From: Archegozetes longisetosus
Taxonomy: Eukaryota > Arthropoda > Arachnida > Sarcoptiformes > Trhypochthoniidae
DNA: 64,000 nucleotides
Reading direction: 5' to 3'
NCBI GenBank assembly: GCA_018873245.2
Contig: JAEMBT020000002.1
Span: forward strand, 8,220,001-8,284,000
Position 1 is the stretch's first letter, and each line of letters starts with the position of its first letter. The notes under the pieces were generated by a model, which had not been told where the DNA came from, did not search any database, and saw only the letters and a list, made by a program, of their open reading frames with translations. Positions 22,601 through 40,604 of the stretch are shown here, piece by piece. A program made the translations under genes and the position numbers.

Positions 22601-24944
22601 AAACACCAGACATGATTGAACTCCACAAAAGGAAATTAAGTATCATAACTAATTCTGCATCTTCTGTACTTTTAGTAAATAAAACAAAAAATAGGAATCA
22701 ATTGTATATTGAACTTGATCTGCGATTATATTTGAGCGAAATCGAGTCCATAATTGATATTTTATGTAACGGAAAACAAGTTCATACTTTAAAATAGATG
22801 TATATATTATTTGAGATTGCAATTAACTGAATGAGACTGACTTAGAAATATTGTCAAGAAGTTTTCGAACAAAATTAAAGCTTGAAACTCGTACGATTGC
22901 CCAAAAGTCTGGAAACTGCTTATATAAGGACTGATTGCATGAAGAACGAAAAATTAGTCAACAAGTAGTCGATAAAAATACTTTTAGATAACGTTTAAAC
23001 AATGACATTTTCAGGTTATCAGAAATACGATGAGAAGTATAAGAGTTGGAGTCGATTTATCAACAATTATTTACGCTAAATGATGAACGATAAGCTTTTG
23101 AAAATTTGGTTTTAGATCAGAATTCATGTGATTCTGTTTCAACATTAAATCTATTGAGTAATTGAATTCTTATTTCAAATTCTTTTAATCTAATTAAATT
23201 TTTCGATTTCATTCTAGGCTTCGGTGAAAATAAACGAAAGAACTGAAATAACATAATTGTTTGAAGCTTATGAACTTCAAATCCAGCTGAAATTCTCATA
23301 ATTCATATTGAGTAAAACATGAAATTTCTTTTTAATTCGAACAAGTTTTAATCAAGTACTTGATAGATACAAACTCAGTTTTCACTCATCAGACGTCTGA
23401 AGATTGACAAAAGCAGAGTGTTTTTGAAAATGTTTGTAAAATGGCTAAAGATGATAAGTTAATTGTAAACATTGTTCGAGCTGATAGCTTTATACTCTAT
23501 GACTTACTAGAGATGCATAGCAACCTTCTCTCCATCAATTGTTTTCAGTTACTATGGATCACTTTAAAGTTTGTTACTGTTTTCAGTTCTAAATTGCAAA
23601 TCCTAACAATTTTTAAAGTCAGAAGGAAGTCACCAACAAGCATGGAATATTCAACAATTTTGCTCTAATATGGAATATCTCATAGCATTGTGTATTCATG
23701 CTATGTATGTGTGCAATATCATGTAAATTTGAGTTTCGTTAGTAATTTCAGAGATTGATCTAACCTCAACTTAAGTATGTAAAATATTATTAGAGAGAGT
23801 GGTTTGAAACAATACGTAACTCATTCCATACCAAGCCTCGAAGTGAACTTCAAATTGAATTAGAAGTTAAGAAACTTTTGTTGAACTCTATTCCAACTCT
23901 AAAGAGATGTGTTAACCAGTGCTATACAGAAGAACTTTATCTTAATATCAGCAAAGAATCGAATAAACTAATGAATTTATGAGGAAAACTTTTAATGATA
24001 TGGGCTTTGATTTTGTTATATGGTTTAGAAGTTTTGTCTTTGACATCAGTGTTAAGGTCGAGTCGAGATTTGATGATCAAGTTAATAGAAAAGGCTGAGA
24101 GAATCTTAAAACAAGATTTCATTTAAGCGCAAAAAACAACAAAAAAATGCTCTCAGAATTAGATTTTCATAGAGTGATAGTATTCCAGTGAAGATTTATC
24201 GTCAAACTTCTCATGCGTACAGATTGGCAATTATTCTTATACTGGACATATATGGCACTTGAACCACTGAATATGTTGTTAGATGATTGTGAAACAATAT
24301 TTTCAATAATCTATTCATAAATAATAAGTGAATAATATTTAAACAAATATAAATAACTGAAATAAATGAAACATTAATATAAATAACAACAAACGTGCTA
24401 TCGTTTAATCAAGATTTAGCTACTTTGAAAAAAGAGTGAATAAAAATAAAAAGTTGGAACTCAAGAATCTAAAAGTAAAGTCTAACAAACTTAGAACAGA
24501 TTTTAATAGAAGTATATGAAACAAGTCTAAGAGAGTTAGAGATTTAGTAGAAGTGTATTAAACTCTAGAATAAACGTACTTTCCGTACTGAGGAGTCAAA
24601 GCCCTCTAGGACTGAGTCTGCGTTTAGAGAGCCTGCCTGGAGTTGAGTGTAATATTAGGAGAGTTTATTGTTAGTTCAATAGCAGTATTAGAGCATTCAG
24701 TTGTGTTCACCAGTGTTGATGGCCGACGCCTTACATGACAATGACTTACCATTAATACCATACTAAACTCAAACTATTATTTCGAGACAAACAAAGACTT
24801 ATGGCTATTCGACTGGTCATCTCTTATTTGTCCGCCACCTACCAATCTGTTCATTAATGCATCTAATAATGCATTTGATCCTTGTTCAGATTCCAAGCTT
24901 TCTGTTTCTACATTAGAGTTCTTTGTCTTTTGTTTGTGTCAATC

Positions 24945-30882
<5,938 letters not shown>

Positions 30883-32526
30883 CTACGATTTCAATAGTTA
30901 ATCCAAAATTAGTTAATTTGATTTGAACGGCAGCTGCAATCGTATCCATCTGCTAACTCCATATCGAAGACTTAATTTTGTGGTTCGAACTTGGACAAAA
31001 TAGTCTTTTTTATTTTTATTTATTATAATAAACAACAATCAATTGAAAAGTAACTGATCGCAGCAAATCTAGAAATCTGATTGAAGACAATGTGTTGATA
31101 TTTAAATGATTGCAATGAATGTTTGAGAAAAGAGAGTCCAATGGATTCAAATCAAATTCTGTAAATATTGTAACTCAATCGTGATTCAGTTTTAAGTATT
31201 CCTAAACATCATTTTTAATATCCTTTCAAGTCTATAGCAATTTTATATGCTATTTATCCATTTATTGATAATCGTGTAGCCATTCAATTGTGATTAGTTT
31301 TTGAATGACAGCTCATATGATCTCTCATATAACATTGCAACCGTTGCATCAATCAATGCTTATTGCATTGTTATCTGAGTTGATGTATAGACAGAATGAC
31401 TTATTTATAAGTGTTGCCATAAAGTAACCGTTCGTTTTTCCAAAGATAATTCAGTTTTAGTCAAGGATTGAGTAGTTAATGGAATTTGCTATATATGTGC
31501 CTCAATTAAACAGATAATCACTATCTGTCGACTCATCTTTTTTAGCAGATCAGACCTCGCTTTAACAAAACTTGCAATCACGCATAGATCTCTCAATACA
31601 AATAGTCATTCATTTACCATCAAATCATATTCTCATCCGAAAGTCCAAAAAAAGTAATAATTTCGACTCATTATAATTTAAGCCCATTTCCACCACTTTA
31701 ACGATCCATTGTATAGTAGTTTTGTCACGACTTCTGGATCAATTCAATTTTATAGAATAGACTCTCAGCAGAGTTATGTCTTTTCCGACCAGTTTATCAG
31801 TTCAATCCATTGTTTTCAAGTGTTACCCAACACCTCATTGTATATGACTTATTGTATAACTCCTTAATTGTTTGTTTTATTTCAACTGATCATTAAGTAA
31901 CAGTACTCTTATCATGTGCCTAATTATTCTGTCCATGTTTTCGATTTACTTAAACATTATATTAGTTTTATTTTAGGAAAAAATATGGTTAGAGTTAACA
32001 ATGCTTGTCCTAACTTTAGTGATCAATTCGATCAATTTTATTGATAATTATTTCATATTTAGTTTAATTATGTAAAATAGTTTCAATTGACTAATCATTG
32101 AGACTGGTATGAGCTCTTGAGCAACAAGCTATACCACTGCCACTAAATAATTCATGTGTTCTCATTTATAAGTTAGATTGAGGTATATATTCAATGCTAG
32201 TAACGGTATGATTATTATCTTAAGTGGGCTTTATTAGTGTTGGTCTGTAATGTATGATTCAATTGGGTATATGTCTTTTCAATTTTTGGATCTATTTTCG
32301 TGATCCACACTAATTTTTATCATCAACATTTGCTCATCCATTATCAATCTCATTGTATATCATTTTTTATACTTATAAAAGTTTATCATTGAAAACAAAT
32401 TGTCTATTCATTTATTTATTCGCTTATTTCGCTAAAATCATTTACACCATATGCCAGATTTGACTACATTTATGATCTTAACCGATGACAAACTTTCTAG
32501 TATCTTACTATTACTGAACAAATGAA
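30883..32526. other. Convergent intergenic region NLK / MDH2
   Basis: 1.6 kb of AT-rich sequence containing the NLK 3' UTR and the MDH2 3' flank. AATAAA-like signals occur after the NLK stop (for example near 31027). No other gene or structured repeat is recognised. Confidence 0.55.
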
Positions 32527-34032
32527 CTACTTATTTACAAAAGTTTCCCCTTTTTTGATACTGTCCTGCAATTCTTTGATGGCACTCTTTACCAAATTTT
32601 GTTCGAAATCGGACAGTTTTCCTAAGCCCAAATTCTTCTCAATGCCATTTTTCTACAAATCAATTAGTACAACTCATTAAATATTTATACAAATTTAGTT
32701 AGTCACTATTTTCATACCCCCAATACTAATGGTGTAGAAAAGTAGCTTGCTTCTGTCACATCAGACTTGACATAAGCGCATTCAACTACATCTTTGCCAT
32801 TTATGGCTTCCAAAAGCTGAAATCATTATAGAAAGTATTGAATTTAGGGCTTCAGCAGTTTATGTCTTATAACTTACAGAAATTGCAAATCTGGCGCCTG
32901 CGAAAGCCATTGATAGTGTAGCCGAACCCTGAGATATAAAGTTTATATGAATCTTTGTAGTACTTTAACAAACTATAGCAAAAATAATTTAAAAGATATT
33001 TGGGCTTGTGACCCTTGACTTCGAGAATACAATCTTTTTATCAAGAAACATCTCAAGGTCAACAGTTATACGCCTGAAATTTTTCCATATTTTAAATTTT
33101 TTGCTATTGTTTGAGACTGGGTAGCGATCGGTAAAGCATGACTGATCGCAAAGATTTGCGTTAAGATAATCAGACGTACAGCTCCTGCTTTAGCCTTGAC
33201 CACTTCAGTGCCAGCGTCTTGTATTCGTTTAGTGAGAGCATCGAGTTGGTCATTTGGAAATGAGACCGAAGGAGTAGCTCTTGAAATCAATGGAATTATA
33301 GTGATTCCCGCATGACCTCCAATCACTGGCACATTCACCTTCGCCGGATCTAACCCTTTGGCTTCAGCCACAAAAGCGTTGGCTCGAACCACATCCAGTG
33401 TCGTCACGCCGAATATACGATTGGGATCATACACACCATTCTTCTTATAGACTTCGGAGGCTATCGGAACCGTTGAGTTGACAGGATTTGAGATAATGGC
33501 GATCATAGCTTTAGGGCAGTACTTAGCCGCTGCATCCGCCAGGTCGCGAACTATAGAAGCGTTAGTGTTGAAAAGATCATCTCGAGTCATACCCGGCTTT
33601 CGCGGAACGCCCGCAGGGATGACAACCACTTGACATCCTTCAAGTGCTGCCTTCAGCTGATCATTGCCGATGTATCCGGTCACTTTGGCTCTAGTGTTGA
33701 TATGGCTGAGATCCGCGGCCACTCCTGGCGTGTGTGCAATATCGTAAAGACTCAGTTGACTGACTAGTGGACTTTGTTTGAGTAACAGCGACAACGGCTG
33801 ACCAATACCTCCACTCGCGCCCAAAACCGCAACCTTTGAATTAACCTGTTCTCAATTGAAACCAATACAATTTAGGACAAGTTTAAACACGATATGGAAT
33901 ATATTTATAGTTGAAAGTCATTGAGGACTAAGTGAATGTCATGTCATTTTTACAAACCTTTTGAGTTGTACTAAAATTTCTCGATTTTGTTAAACATATT
34001 TGTGATAATCGTTTTGCTGATTGCCCAAACAT
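32527..34032 (-). CDS. MDH2: Malate dehydrogenase, mitochondrial
   Basis: Five exons: 33958-34032, 33180-33845, 32878-32928, 32718-32816, 32527-32652; 338 aa, the usual length of animal MDH2. Catalyses malate + NAD+ to oxaloacetate + NADH in the matrix (citric acid cycle, malate-aspartate shuttle). The N-terminus ([20 protein letters not shown]) is basic and Ser-rich, as in a mitochondrial targeting peptide. [19 protein letters not shown] is the NAD-binding loop. [20 protein letters not shown] holds the substrate-binding arginine loop. [15 protein letters not shown] and the catalytic [15 protein letters not shown] are intact. The start is shared with a short divergent promoter (about 298 bp) facing NSRP1. 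Confidence 0.97.
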
Positions 34033-34330
34033 TTTCGACTAATTTCCACAAATTTAATTGACTACTTATAAATGAAATCTATGCCTTAAGAACAAGACCG
34101 CAACTGATCACCAGCTCTAATACTCGCCTATCGATCAGATATCGAGGTGAAGGTCAAGTGTTTTTAATATATGTGACAACTAGAGGGCACTGTCAATACA
34201 TCATACAATAGATCTGTTTATGGTTATCCTTTCATAATTTTTCAAATTTATCATCAATTTTTAAATAACCAGCTTAATTTACACTCTAATTTCAAATTAA
34301 ATCTATTACGCCTGTCCAATATTTAACAAA

Positions 34331-35667
34331 ATGGAACCTAAACAGTAAGAAATTTATTACTTTTCTCAAATATTTTAAACAAATTTTCCAATTTTTAGCT
34401 TCAATTTAGTTCATTGTTGACATTTTGATTGACAAAAAATCTAATTAAATCTAAATCCATTCATAATAGGTATGGACTTATCAAACTGTCAAAAACCGAT
34501 AAATCAATTAATAGCGTAAAGCATTCTATATTTGAAAGCGATTCAGACAGCGATCAGGTATTCAATCATTTATTTATTTGTATTAACGACTCATTTATCT
34601 ATTTCGAAATCAAAGTCTAGTTCGGAACAGAAATCGAAAACTTACTCGTCTTCGGCGGTGAAAAAGCAGACAAAAATCGATATTTGTCGCGCACTGACTG
34701 ACGACCCAAATGTGTTTGAATACGACTCAATTTATGACGAAATGAAATCTAAAAAGGAATCAATAGTTGAAAATGAAAGCGAAAAAAAAGATAAGCAACC
34801 TAGATATATAAACAGTCTGTTGAAATTTGCCCAAAATAGAAAAAATGAACAGGAGAGAAGAATTGAACGAAAAATACAAAAAGAAAGAGAAGATGAGGGA
34901 AATACTTTTGCTGACAAAGAAGCCTTTGTCACTAACGCTTATAAACAAAAGTTGCAAGAAATGCGAGCTGCTGAAGAAATCGAAAGACGAGAACAAGCCA
35001 TTGAAGGTATCGTTCGAACGCTTCTTCAACATATCAAACTAATTAATCTTAACTTTATTCTTTGGCAGAATTACTGGACGTGACCAAACAGAAAGATTTG
35101 AGTGGATTTTATAGAAATTTGTTGAATAATAATATCTCTTCCGATTCAACAAATACTAAAGTTGGGTTATCTCAGACTCAAATCGAAACTCAGACGGAAG
35201 CTCAAACTGAAACTTCAAAACCTATCTCAAAGCCTAAACCCTATCGGCAGATCAGACGTAGGAGAAGTTCGTCCGAAGAATCTTCCGATAGTCCCACACA
35301 TAAAGATGATGACAATATTAAAACTGTGGATATTACTCAAAAAAATGATAATAAATCGAATAATAATCAGAAAGAAAGACTCCATTCTGACAATGAAAGT
35401 GATGAATCAAGTGTCGAGGATTCACCAAAAAATCGATCTCAACAGAGTCACCTTAAAGATCAAAATAAACCCAAGCATTCGGTTGATTCACCACTTGATA
35501 TTGATTCAGAGAGAAAGGAACAAGAAGAAAAAATAAATGATAATAGACCAAAATTGGATAAAAGAGCAATTTTAATAAAAAAGTTTACAAAAAGAACGGT
35601 TGGAGAGGTTTATGAAGCTGCAAGATTAAGGTATTTAGAGAGGAGGGATAAGTATTTAAGTCAATAA
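34331..35667 (+). CDS. NSRP1: Nuclear speckle splicing regulatory protein 1-like
   Basis: Four exons: 34331-34344, 34470-34557, 34616-35006, 35069-35667; 363 aa. The first exon encodes only MEPKQ, with the Gln codon split. Conserved NSRP1 blocks: QYGLIKL, SIFESDSDSD, VFEYDSIYDEMKSKKE, PRYINSLLKFAQNRKNEQE, DKEAFVTNAYKQKLQEM, LLDVTKQKDLSGFYRNLLNN; and the C-terminal FTKRTVGEVYEAARLRYLER. The N-terminal half is a coiled coil; the middle is Ser/Asp/Gln/Lys-rich and disordered. Vertebrate NSRP1 binds pre-mRNA and modulates alternative splice-site choice in nuclear speckles. This copy is shorter (human about 558 aa) because the charged RS-like middle is reduced. Confidence 0.9.
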
Positions 35668-35903
35668 ATTAAAACGTTTCTAAGTTAAAACCTTTTTATA
35701 AAATCCTTCTAAACCTAACTATTAATACTATTTAGTTAAAATCTGGTTAAATTTAATCTTATTTCGGTTAAAATTGTTTACCAAATCCCACTTTGAAACT
35801 GTTTTGACTCAATGAACCCAAAAATTCCCTAAACGTAAAAATCAACAAATTTTGTATTATAAAATATACAACTTTTAATAAATTATCAATTTTCAAACTA
35901 CTC

Positions 35904-37777
35904 TTACCCTAAATCTTCATTATTAGTCGTTTGCGCTTCTGATTCACGAGAACCACAACTAATACTATAGCTGTCAATCATTTTAGAAATTTTTTCTAAT
36001 TCACGATCAAGTGGTGAACTTATATTGGAAAAACTTGACGAACTATTCGCAGGAATATCTGTATTTTCAGGTGATTTGAAGTCATCTTTGGAGACATTCT
36101 TAGATGAATTTTGGTTAATATTGTAACTTTTGATGAACTCTTTGGCAACTTCAAATGTTACTAAAGAATATCCAAACTCATTATTTCGCGGCAGATTCCA
36201 ACTAAATGTTTGTATAAAATTAATATCACTCGCAAATTGTTTGAGTTTTCCTCCTGCTAACACACAAATAACAGTAGCGATCAAGTCATCCGACATAATA
36301 CATATCTTCTCAGATTTTGCACCTAAAGGCGAAAACTTGTTCTCAACTGATTTAGTCATGTGTTCACTAATCAAATCCAACGTTTTTCTCAGACAATACA
36401 GTTTCTCTAATGGTGTTATTTTGGTTTCTATTTTCAACAATTCGTTAATTATTATATTATTTACTGTAAAAGATTCAAAGGCTTTTTGTGCTCCAAAATC
36501 GACTGGCTTTAAGTTGTGTTTGAATAGTTCAACAAATTTATCATTTAGTAGCGCATCTTCTTTGGCAAAACGCTTTTTGACTGCACTAAATAATTTAGGA
36601 TATGCCAAACCAATGACATAACTGTCAAAATTCAACAGATTACAATTATCAGCACTAAACCACTTTCAACCCAAAGTCAGACAAACCTCTCAACTGCTGA
36701 TTCTAAATAAGATTCACTCGAACTGATTTCTAGTGAAGTCGATAAACTTGAGAAAACCTAATCAATTGAAATAGTTATAAGAAGTAGTAGAAATAAAAAA
36801 TGTTTGTATTACTTGAATTCCCCAATCAATGACAACTTTGATACGTGTGGCGGCGTCTTCGATATAATTGGGTAGTACTATATAAGTATTGGATAGTTTA
36901 TCAACTTTTGATCGCAAAATATCCGTGTAGTTACATGACAAACGCTTCAAAAAATTCTGACAACTATTACGCAATAAAAATTAATAAATCAATACGTTTC
37001 ATCTGCAAAGACACTCATCCAATTTCTTACTCTTCAAAAGAAATCAGTGATGTATTCTGTGATATCGAGTTATTTGAATCATAATTCAGCTTTCTGTTAC
37101 TTGAATTGATCAAAGGATTTTCGCAGATGAGTATTCGGTATTCTCTGTTTTGCTATCGATTTAAGTCATTTTCGATTAGACTTCGTTAAAATTGTAAGAC
37201 AAATAAGAAATGACTCACAAAATTATAGGCGATTTCTTCTCCTATTATCTTAATAACTTCATGATTTTGATCACCAAAGCCTATAATCAAATGAATTAAA
37301 GCAATAAAACTAATAACTTTCAACTACTTCAATTATACCTCTTGTCACTAGAAGTAGTTGCCCATCAATTTCAACATCAAAATTGTGTTTGTTATTAGCA
37401 GCCACCAAATGACTGGGTTCATTCAAATTAACAGCAAATCAGTTGAAATTAATTATTGAAAATCTATAATGACTTACGACTTAAGTAACGGCGAAGGTTT
37501 AAGAATATGAGCGGTTATGAACTTATCATTAATAATACTTGAATCGTAACTACCATTGACTGGAATACAAATTGTATAACATTTACTCGTCGCTTCGTTA
37601 TATCTCTTCCTATAAGTGGTCTAATTATTAGAAAAAAATCTGATAATTATTAGCCAAAATACACAATTATTAAAGAAAACAATTGTTGATTAATTTGTAA
37701 ATTTCTTATCTCCTCATCTCTTTGACAACACTTACCAGAAGTGAATTATAAAATATATTCTTATCCAGTGAATTCAT
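35904..37777 (-). CDS. Varp-like VPS9-domain protein without ankyrin repeats
   Basis: Eight exons: 37736-37777, 37478-37620, 37339-37412, 37219-37280, 37031-37152, 36813-36963, 36687-36757, 35904-36654; 471 aa. The whole first half follows ANKRD27/Varp: SLDKNIFYNSLL, then YTICIPVNGSYDSSI, EYRILICENPL, FEDCQNFLKR, and a VPS9 domain (about residues 240-400) with PLEKLYCLRKTLDLI, SDDLIATVICVLAGGKLKQF and NEFGYSLVTFEVAKEFIKSY. VPS9 domains are GEFs for Rab5/Rab21 on endosomes. After the VPS9 domain the protein ends in about 70 Ser/Asn-rich residues and a stop codon. The long ankyrin-repeat half of Varp, which binds VAMP7, VPS29 and Rab32/38, is absent. All exon phases agree, so this looks intact rather than broken. 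Confidence 0.8.
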
Positions 37778-38105
37778 TAAATCAAATTTTTAGAATAATT
37801 TTTAAAATTAATGTATATTTTATCGAGAAATAATTGTAAATTATAATTATGTCAAATTTGAGGGCTTTAACAAATTTCTCAGTTTTTCAAGTAATAGTTG
37901 TTTACATTTACGTCATTACACGTTAAATATCTTTAACTCACTCGAGAACTGACCCCTCATTGGATGTGAGCTGAAGCGCCAAATTTCAATTCAACAGTCA
38001 ATAACAATTCTACAGTAAATGTATTAACTCTTCAACATTCAAGATATTTATCATTTTATTTCAGAATCATTACAATAAATAAACTTGAGATATAATGGAC
38101 TTTAA
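37778..38105. other. Intergenic region Varp-like gene / ALG11
   Basis: About 330 bp between the Varp-like start codon and the ALG11 stop codon on the same strand. It should hold the ALG11 3' UTR and Varp-like promoter. Nothing else is visible. Confidence 0.5.
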
Positions 38106-39569
38106 TTAAAAAATGGAATCAATAGATTTGAGGAATGAATTTTCAAATTCTTGTTCAGAAAATCTATCGACGGATTCTCTAGCTTTCAGTCGTATTTCGT
38201 TTAATTGATTGCTATCCATTTTAGCAATGTTGTAAAGAATTTGAGAAAAGCTTTTGGGGTCTGAAGCTAGGAATCCATTCACCTTATCAACTATAATGTC
38301 CATTTTGGGTCCCCCTGATTCATGAGCAACAGTTATCAGTCCAGCAGCTAAGCATTCGACAACCCCTATACCAAAATGTTCGTTAATCATAGTATGCAAA
38401 CCAATGCTCGATTCTTGCATCAAATTCTTCAGTTCTTCGTACGAGATATTCAGTTTAAACTCAACCTTGTTCTTGATGTCCAAAGTGTCGCATAATTTGC
38501 GAAGCTCCTCAGCTCTTTTCTCGTCCTCACTACCCCTACAGCCACCAATTATTATAAGTTTTGGAGATATGTTCTCTAAGCCATCATCTGATAGTTTGTC
38601 AATAAACTCTCTGAATGCGTTCAGCTGTAAGACATGATTCTTTTCAGGTCTGATTTGTCCAATAGATACGATTTGTAAATCTTTTTTTCCTTCCAGTGAC
38701 AGCTGCTTAAAGTCATTTGCATTACACGGCGGATAAACAACAGTTACTGAACGACTCCATAATTGCTTAATATGTTGTTGAGTCCAACTCGAGTTAACCA
38801 TAACTATATCACACGTACGGCCCATCACTCCATACAAATATGCAAATAGTTTATAATAAATGAGTTTAGCATTCGTTAGAACTCGACTTCTCGCAATGAA
38901 TGATCTGTTGTTGTAAGTGGCCACTGTACTGGACACTGCTTTGAGCATATCAGTACTGATAGTGGGATAGTGTACATAGGCACAAACACGACAATCGCCT
39001 AAATATTTGAATATTGGAAACGTAAAACCATAACCCATACTATCGATGAAAACATTCGGAACACATTTATGTATCGCTTCTAATCCTAGAATTATTGATC
39101 CTAAACTTTGTCCCAGTAAAGTGAAATATGGGTAGAGATTAGCCAAAATATATTTTCGGTGATTTAGATAGACAAATTGGACAGGAAAACTTAAGGTTAT
39201 CTTAAAGTTATCGTTCACTTTTCTCATTATTTCTTGAGGATTGGCCTCAACATCACCTAAATACGGATCAACGAATTAACAGATCAATTGAATGGACAAC
39301 TGTATGGATAGTGAAGACAAACCTGTATAGACTACATAGTGATAATTTGGATATTTTTTCTGAAGTGCTCTGATGGCAACCCAAAGAACTCGTTCTCCGC
39401 CTCCACCAGCGTTACAGAACGGGTGAAAGAATCCTATAATTGTGGTGTCTTCTGCTAAACCATTTTGACTGCGATACCGTTTACTTCTCGCTAATATATA
39501 TCGTTTTAAAACAAAGTATAAGATTACCAGGGGAAAAAATATAGTTAAAACTAGCTTTAACGCAAACAT
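38106..39569 (-). CDS. ALG11: GDP-Man:Man3GlcNAc2-PP-dolichol alpha-1,2-mannosyltransferase
   Basis: Two exons (39323-39569, 38106-39256), 465 aa; human ALG11 is 492. Adds the fourth and fifth mannoses to the lipid-linked oligosaccharide on the cytosolic face of the ER, for N-glycosylation. An N-terminal membrane anchor ([20 protein letters not shown]) is followed by [20 protein letters not shown], the ALG11 hallmark. [32 protein letters not shown] and [10 protein letters not shown] follow, then the GT4 part [13 protein letters not shown] and the E-x7-E block [19 protein letters not shown]. The start is the first ATG (39569); upstream in-frame codons contain none. The intron is 66 nt. Confidence 0.96.
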
Positions 39570-40414
39570 ATTTGAAGTTTTAGTCGAAATTTGCGTCACT
39601 TCTAAGGTAAATCAAAAAGATCGCCGCAAATATAAACAACTTTATAATGACGTCACTTTACATAAGGGGATTCAGCATTCAATTCTAATCATTAATCAAT
39701 ACTAAACTTAGTTTACTTATTGCTATATTTATTATAATTTCATTTACGATCGTTTTATTGTCCTTTTATTACGTGGAGTAATCATTTAATTGATTAATAT
39801 TAAAGTTTGATTAATCTTGGGAAATTGATTACTGAGCGATTTGTAGTTTTTTAGTAAAACTGTTTACGTCATATATGAAACGCATTAATGCATAAGATTT
39901 ATTAGCAATCATTGGACTGAGTTTTGTTAACATTTTATTGAATCGTTATTTGACTTTCAATATTGTCTTTTAATTAACTCTAATCTGTAGTTAAATATTT
40001 ATTTTAATGAGTATTTGACGAGTACTTGTGTTAAATTGTTTTCCTAAGTATTGGATCGATTAAAATAATAAAATCTATTATGAATTTTCTAGTAATTTTG
40101 TAGAAAACAATTAATACGAATTTGAACTTTAGAAATCTGTAGACATTTAGATATTTATCTGATATTTAAAAGTGTTAATATTTTGTTAAATGAGTTGCTT
40201 ATTTTAAATCTAACTCAAATCACATCAGTTTCATCTGAATAATTCATTTGAGTCTCAGTCAAATCCATGACCAGTCATTGCAATCGTTTGACATATTGTT
40301 GATTAGAGTGACGAAAACCCAATTAATAAGACATTAAAGACAATTAATGATAATTAATAATAATTAATAATAATTGATAATAATTTGTATGAATTAATGA
40401 GTTAAAGCAGTAAA
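39570..40414 (+). promoter_or_regulatory. Divergent region ALG11 / PIG-Y-like gene, with a possible upstream PIG-Y exon
   Basis: AT-rich sequence between ALG11 and the PIG-Y-like core. On the + strand, 39712-39777 encodes a strongly hydrophobic stretch (LLIAIFIIISFTIVLLSFYY). It is preceded by a textbook branch point and acceptor (TACTAAACTTAG) and followed by a donor-like gtaatc. Spliced to an acceptor at 40410, it joins the PIG-Y frame exactly. A minimal first exon ATGAC at 39647-39651 would supply a start through a weak gtcact donor. This would give a 61-aa, two-helix protein like PIG-Y. It is inference from splice signals only. Confidence 0.35.
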
Positions 40415-40525
40415 ATGGAAGAAGACCTATTGTATTATTTCTTATTAGTTCCGGTCTCAGTGCCCGTGACTCTATTCTTCTTTTTCTGGGCGTGGATGGG
40501 ATTCCAGTTCTTTATTAATAATTAA
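40415..40525 (+). CDS. PIGY: PIG-Y-like subunit of GPI-GlcNAc transferase (microprotein)
   Basis: A 36-codon frame starting MEEDLLYYFLLVPVSVP and ending in FFFFWAWMGFQFFINN. It aligns with the C-terminal half of vertebrate PIG-Y (about 71 aa), where a membrane helix of the same pattern ends in HLWTWMGIKLF. PIG-Y/Eri1 is a small ER-membrane subunit of the complex that transfers GlcNAc to phosphatidylinositol, the first step of GPI-anchor synthesis. The family normally has two membrane helices. The first may be encoded by an upstream exon at 39712-39777 (see that region), in which case translation starts earlier. Identification rests on a short hydrophobic match, so it is moderately sure. Confidence 0.6.
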   Translation: MEEDLLYYFLLVPVSVPVTLFFFFWAWMGFQFFINN

Positions 40526-40604
40526 CTGCAGTTCTTCATTAATAATTAATTATAGAAAAGCAACAAAACAATACTATCATTGAAACTTTATTTTAATAAA
40601 TATT

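Larger units (their letters stand above)
19873..24944. other. 5-kb gene-free region upstream of SLC13 and NLK
   Basis: No conserved protein is visible on either strand. A few unremarkable reading frames of 60-75 codons (for example 22612-22797 and 23441-23668) resemble nothing I know. It contains a foldback element of 15-bp repeats (21043-21481), a Tc1-like inverted-repeat element (about 21975-22600) and a single Tc1-terminus-like sequence near 22886-22909 (TTGCCCAAAAGTCTGGAAAC). The 3' part should include the NLK promoter and 5' UTR. Confidence 0.6.

Noticed and set aside
22612-22797. 61-codon plus-strand frame in the SLC13/NLK gap
   Set aside because: No similarity to a known protein, no splice-linked neighbours, AT-rich composition and position next to a Tc1-like repeat end.
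34532-35536. Overlapping alternative frames across NSRP1
   Set aside because: They are other-frame readings of the Lys/Glu-rich NSRP1 exons; only the frame joined by phase-consistent splices matches the family.
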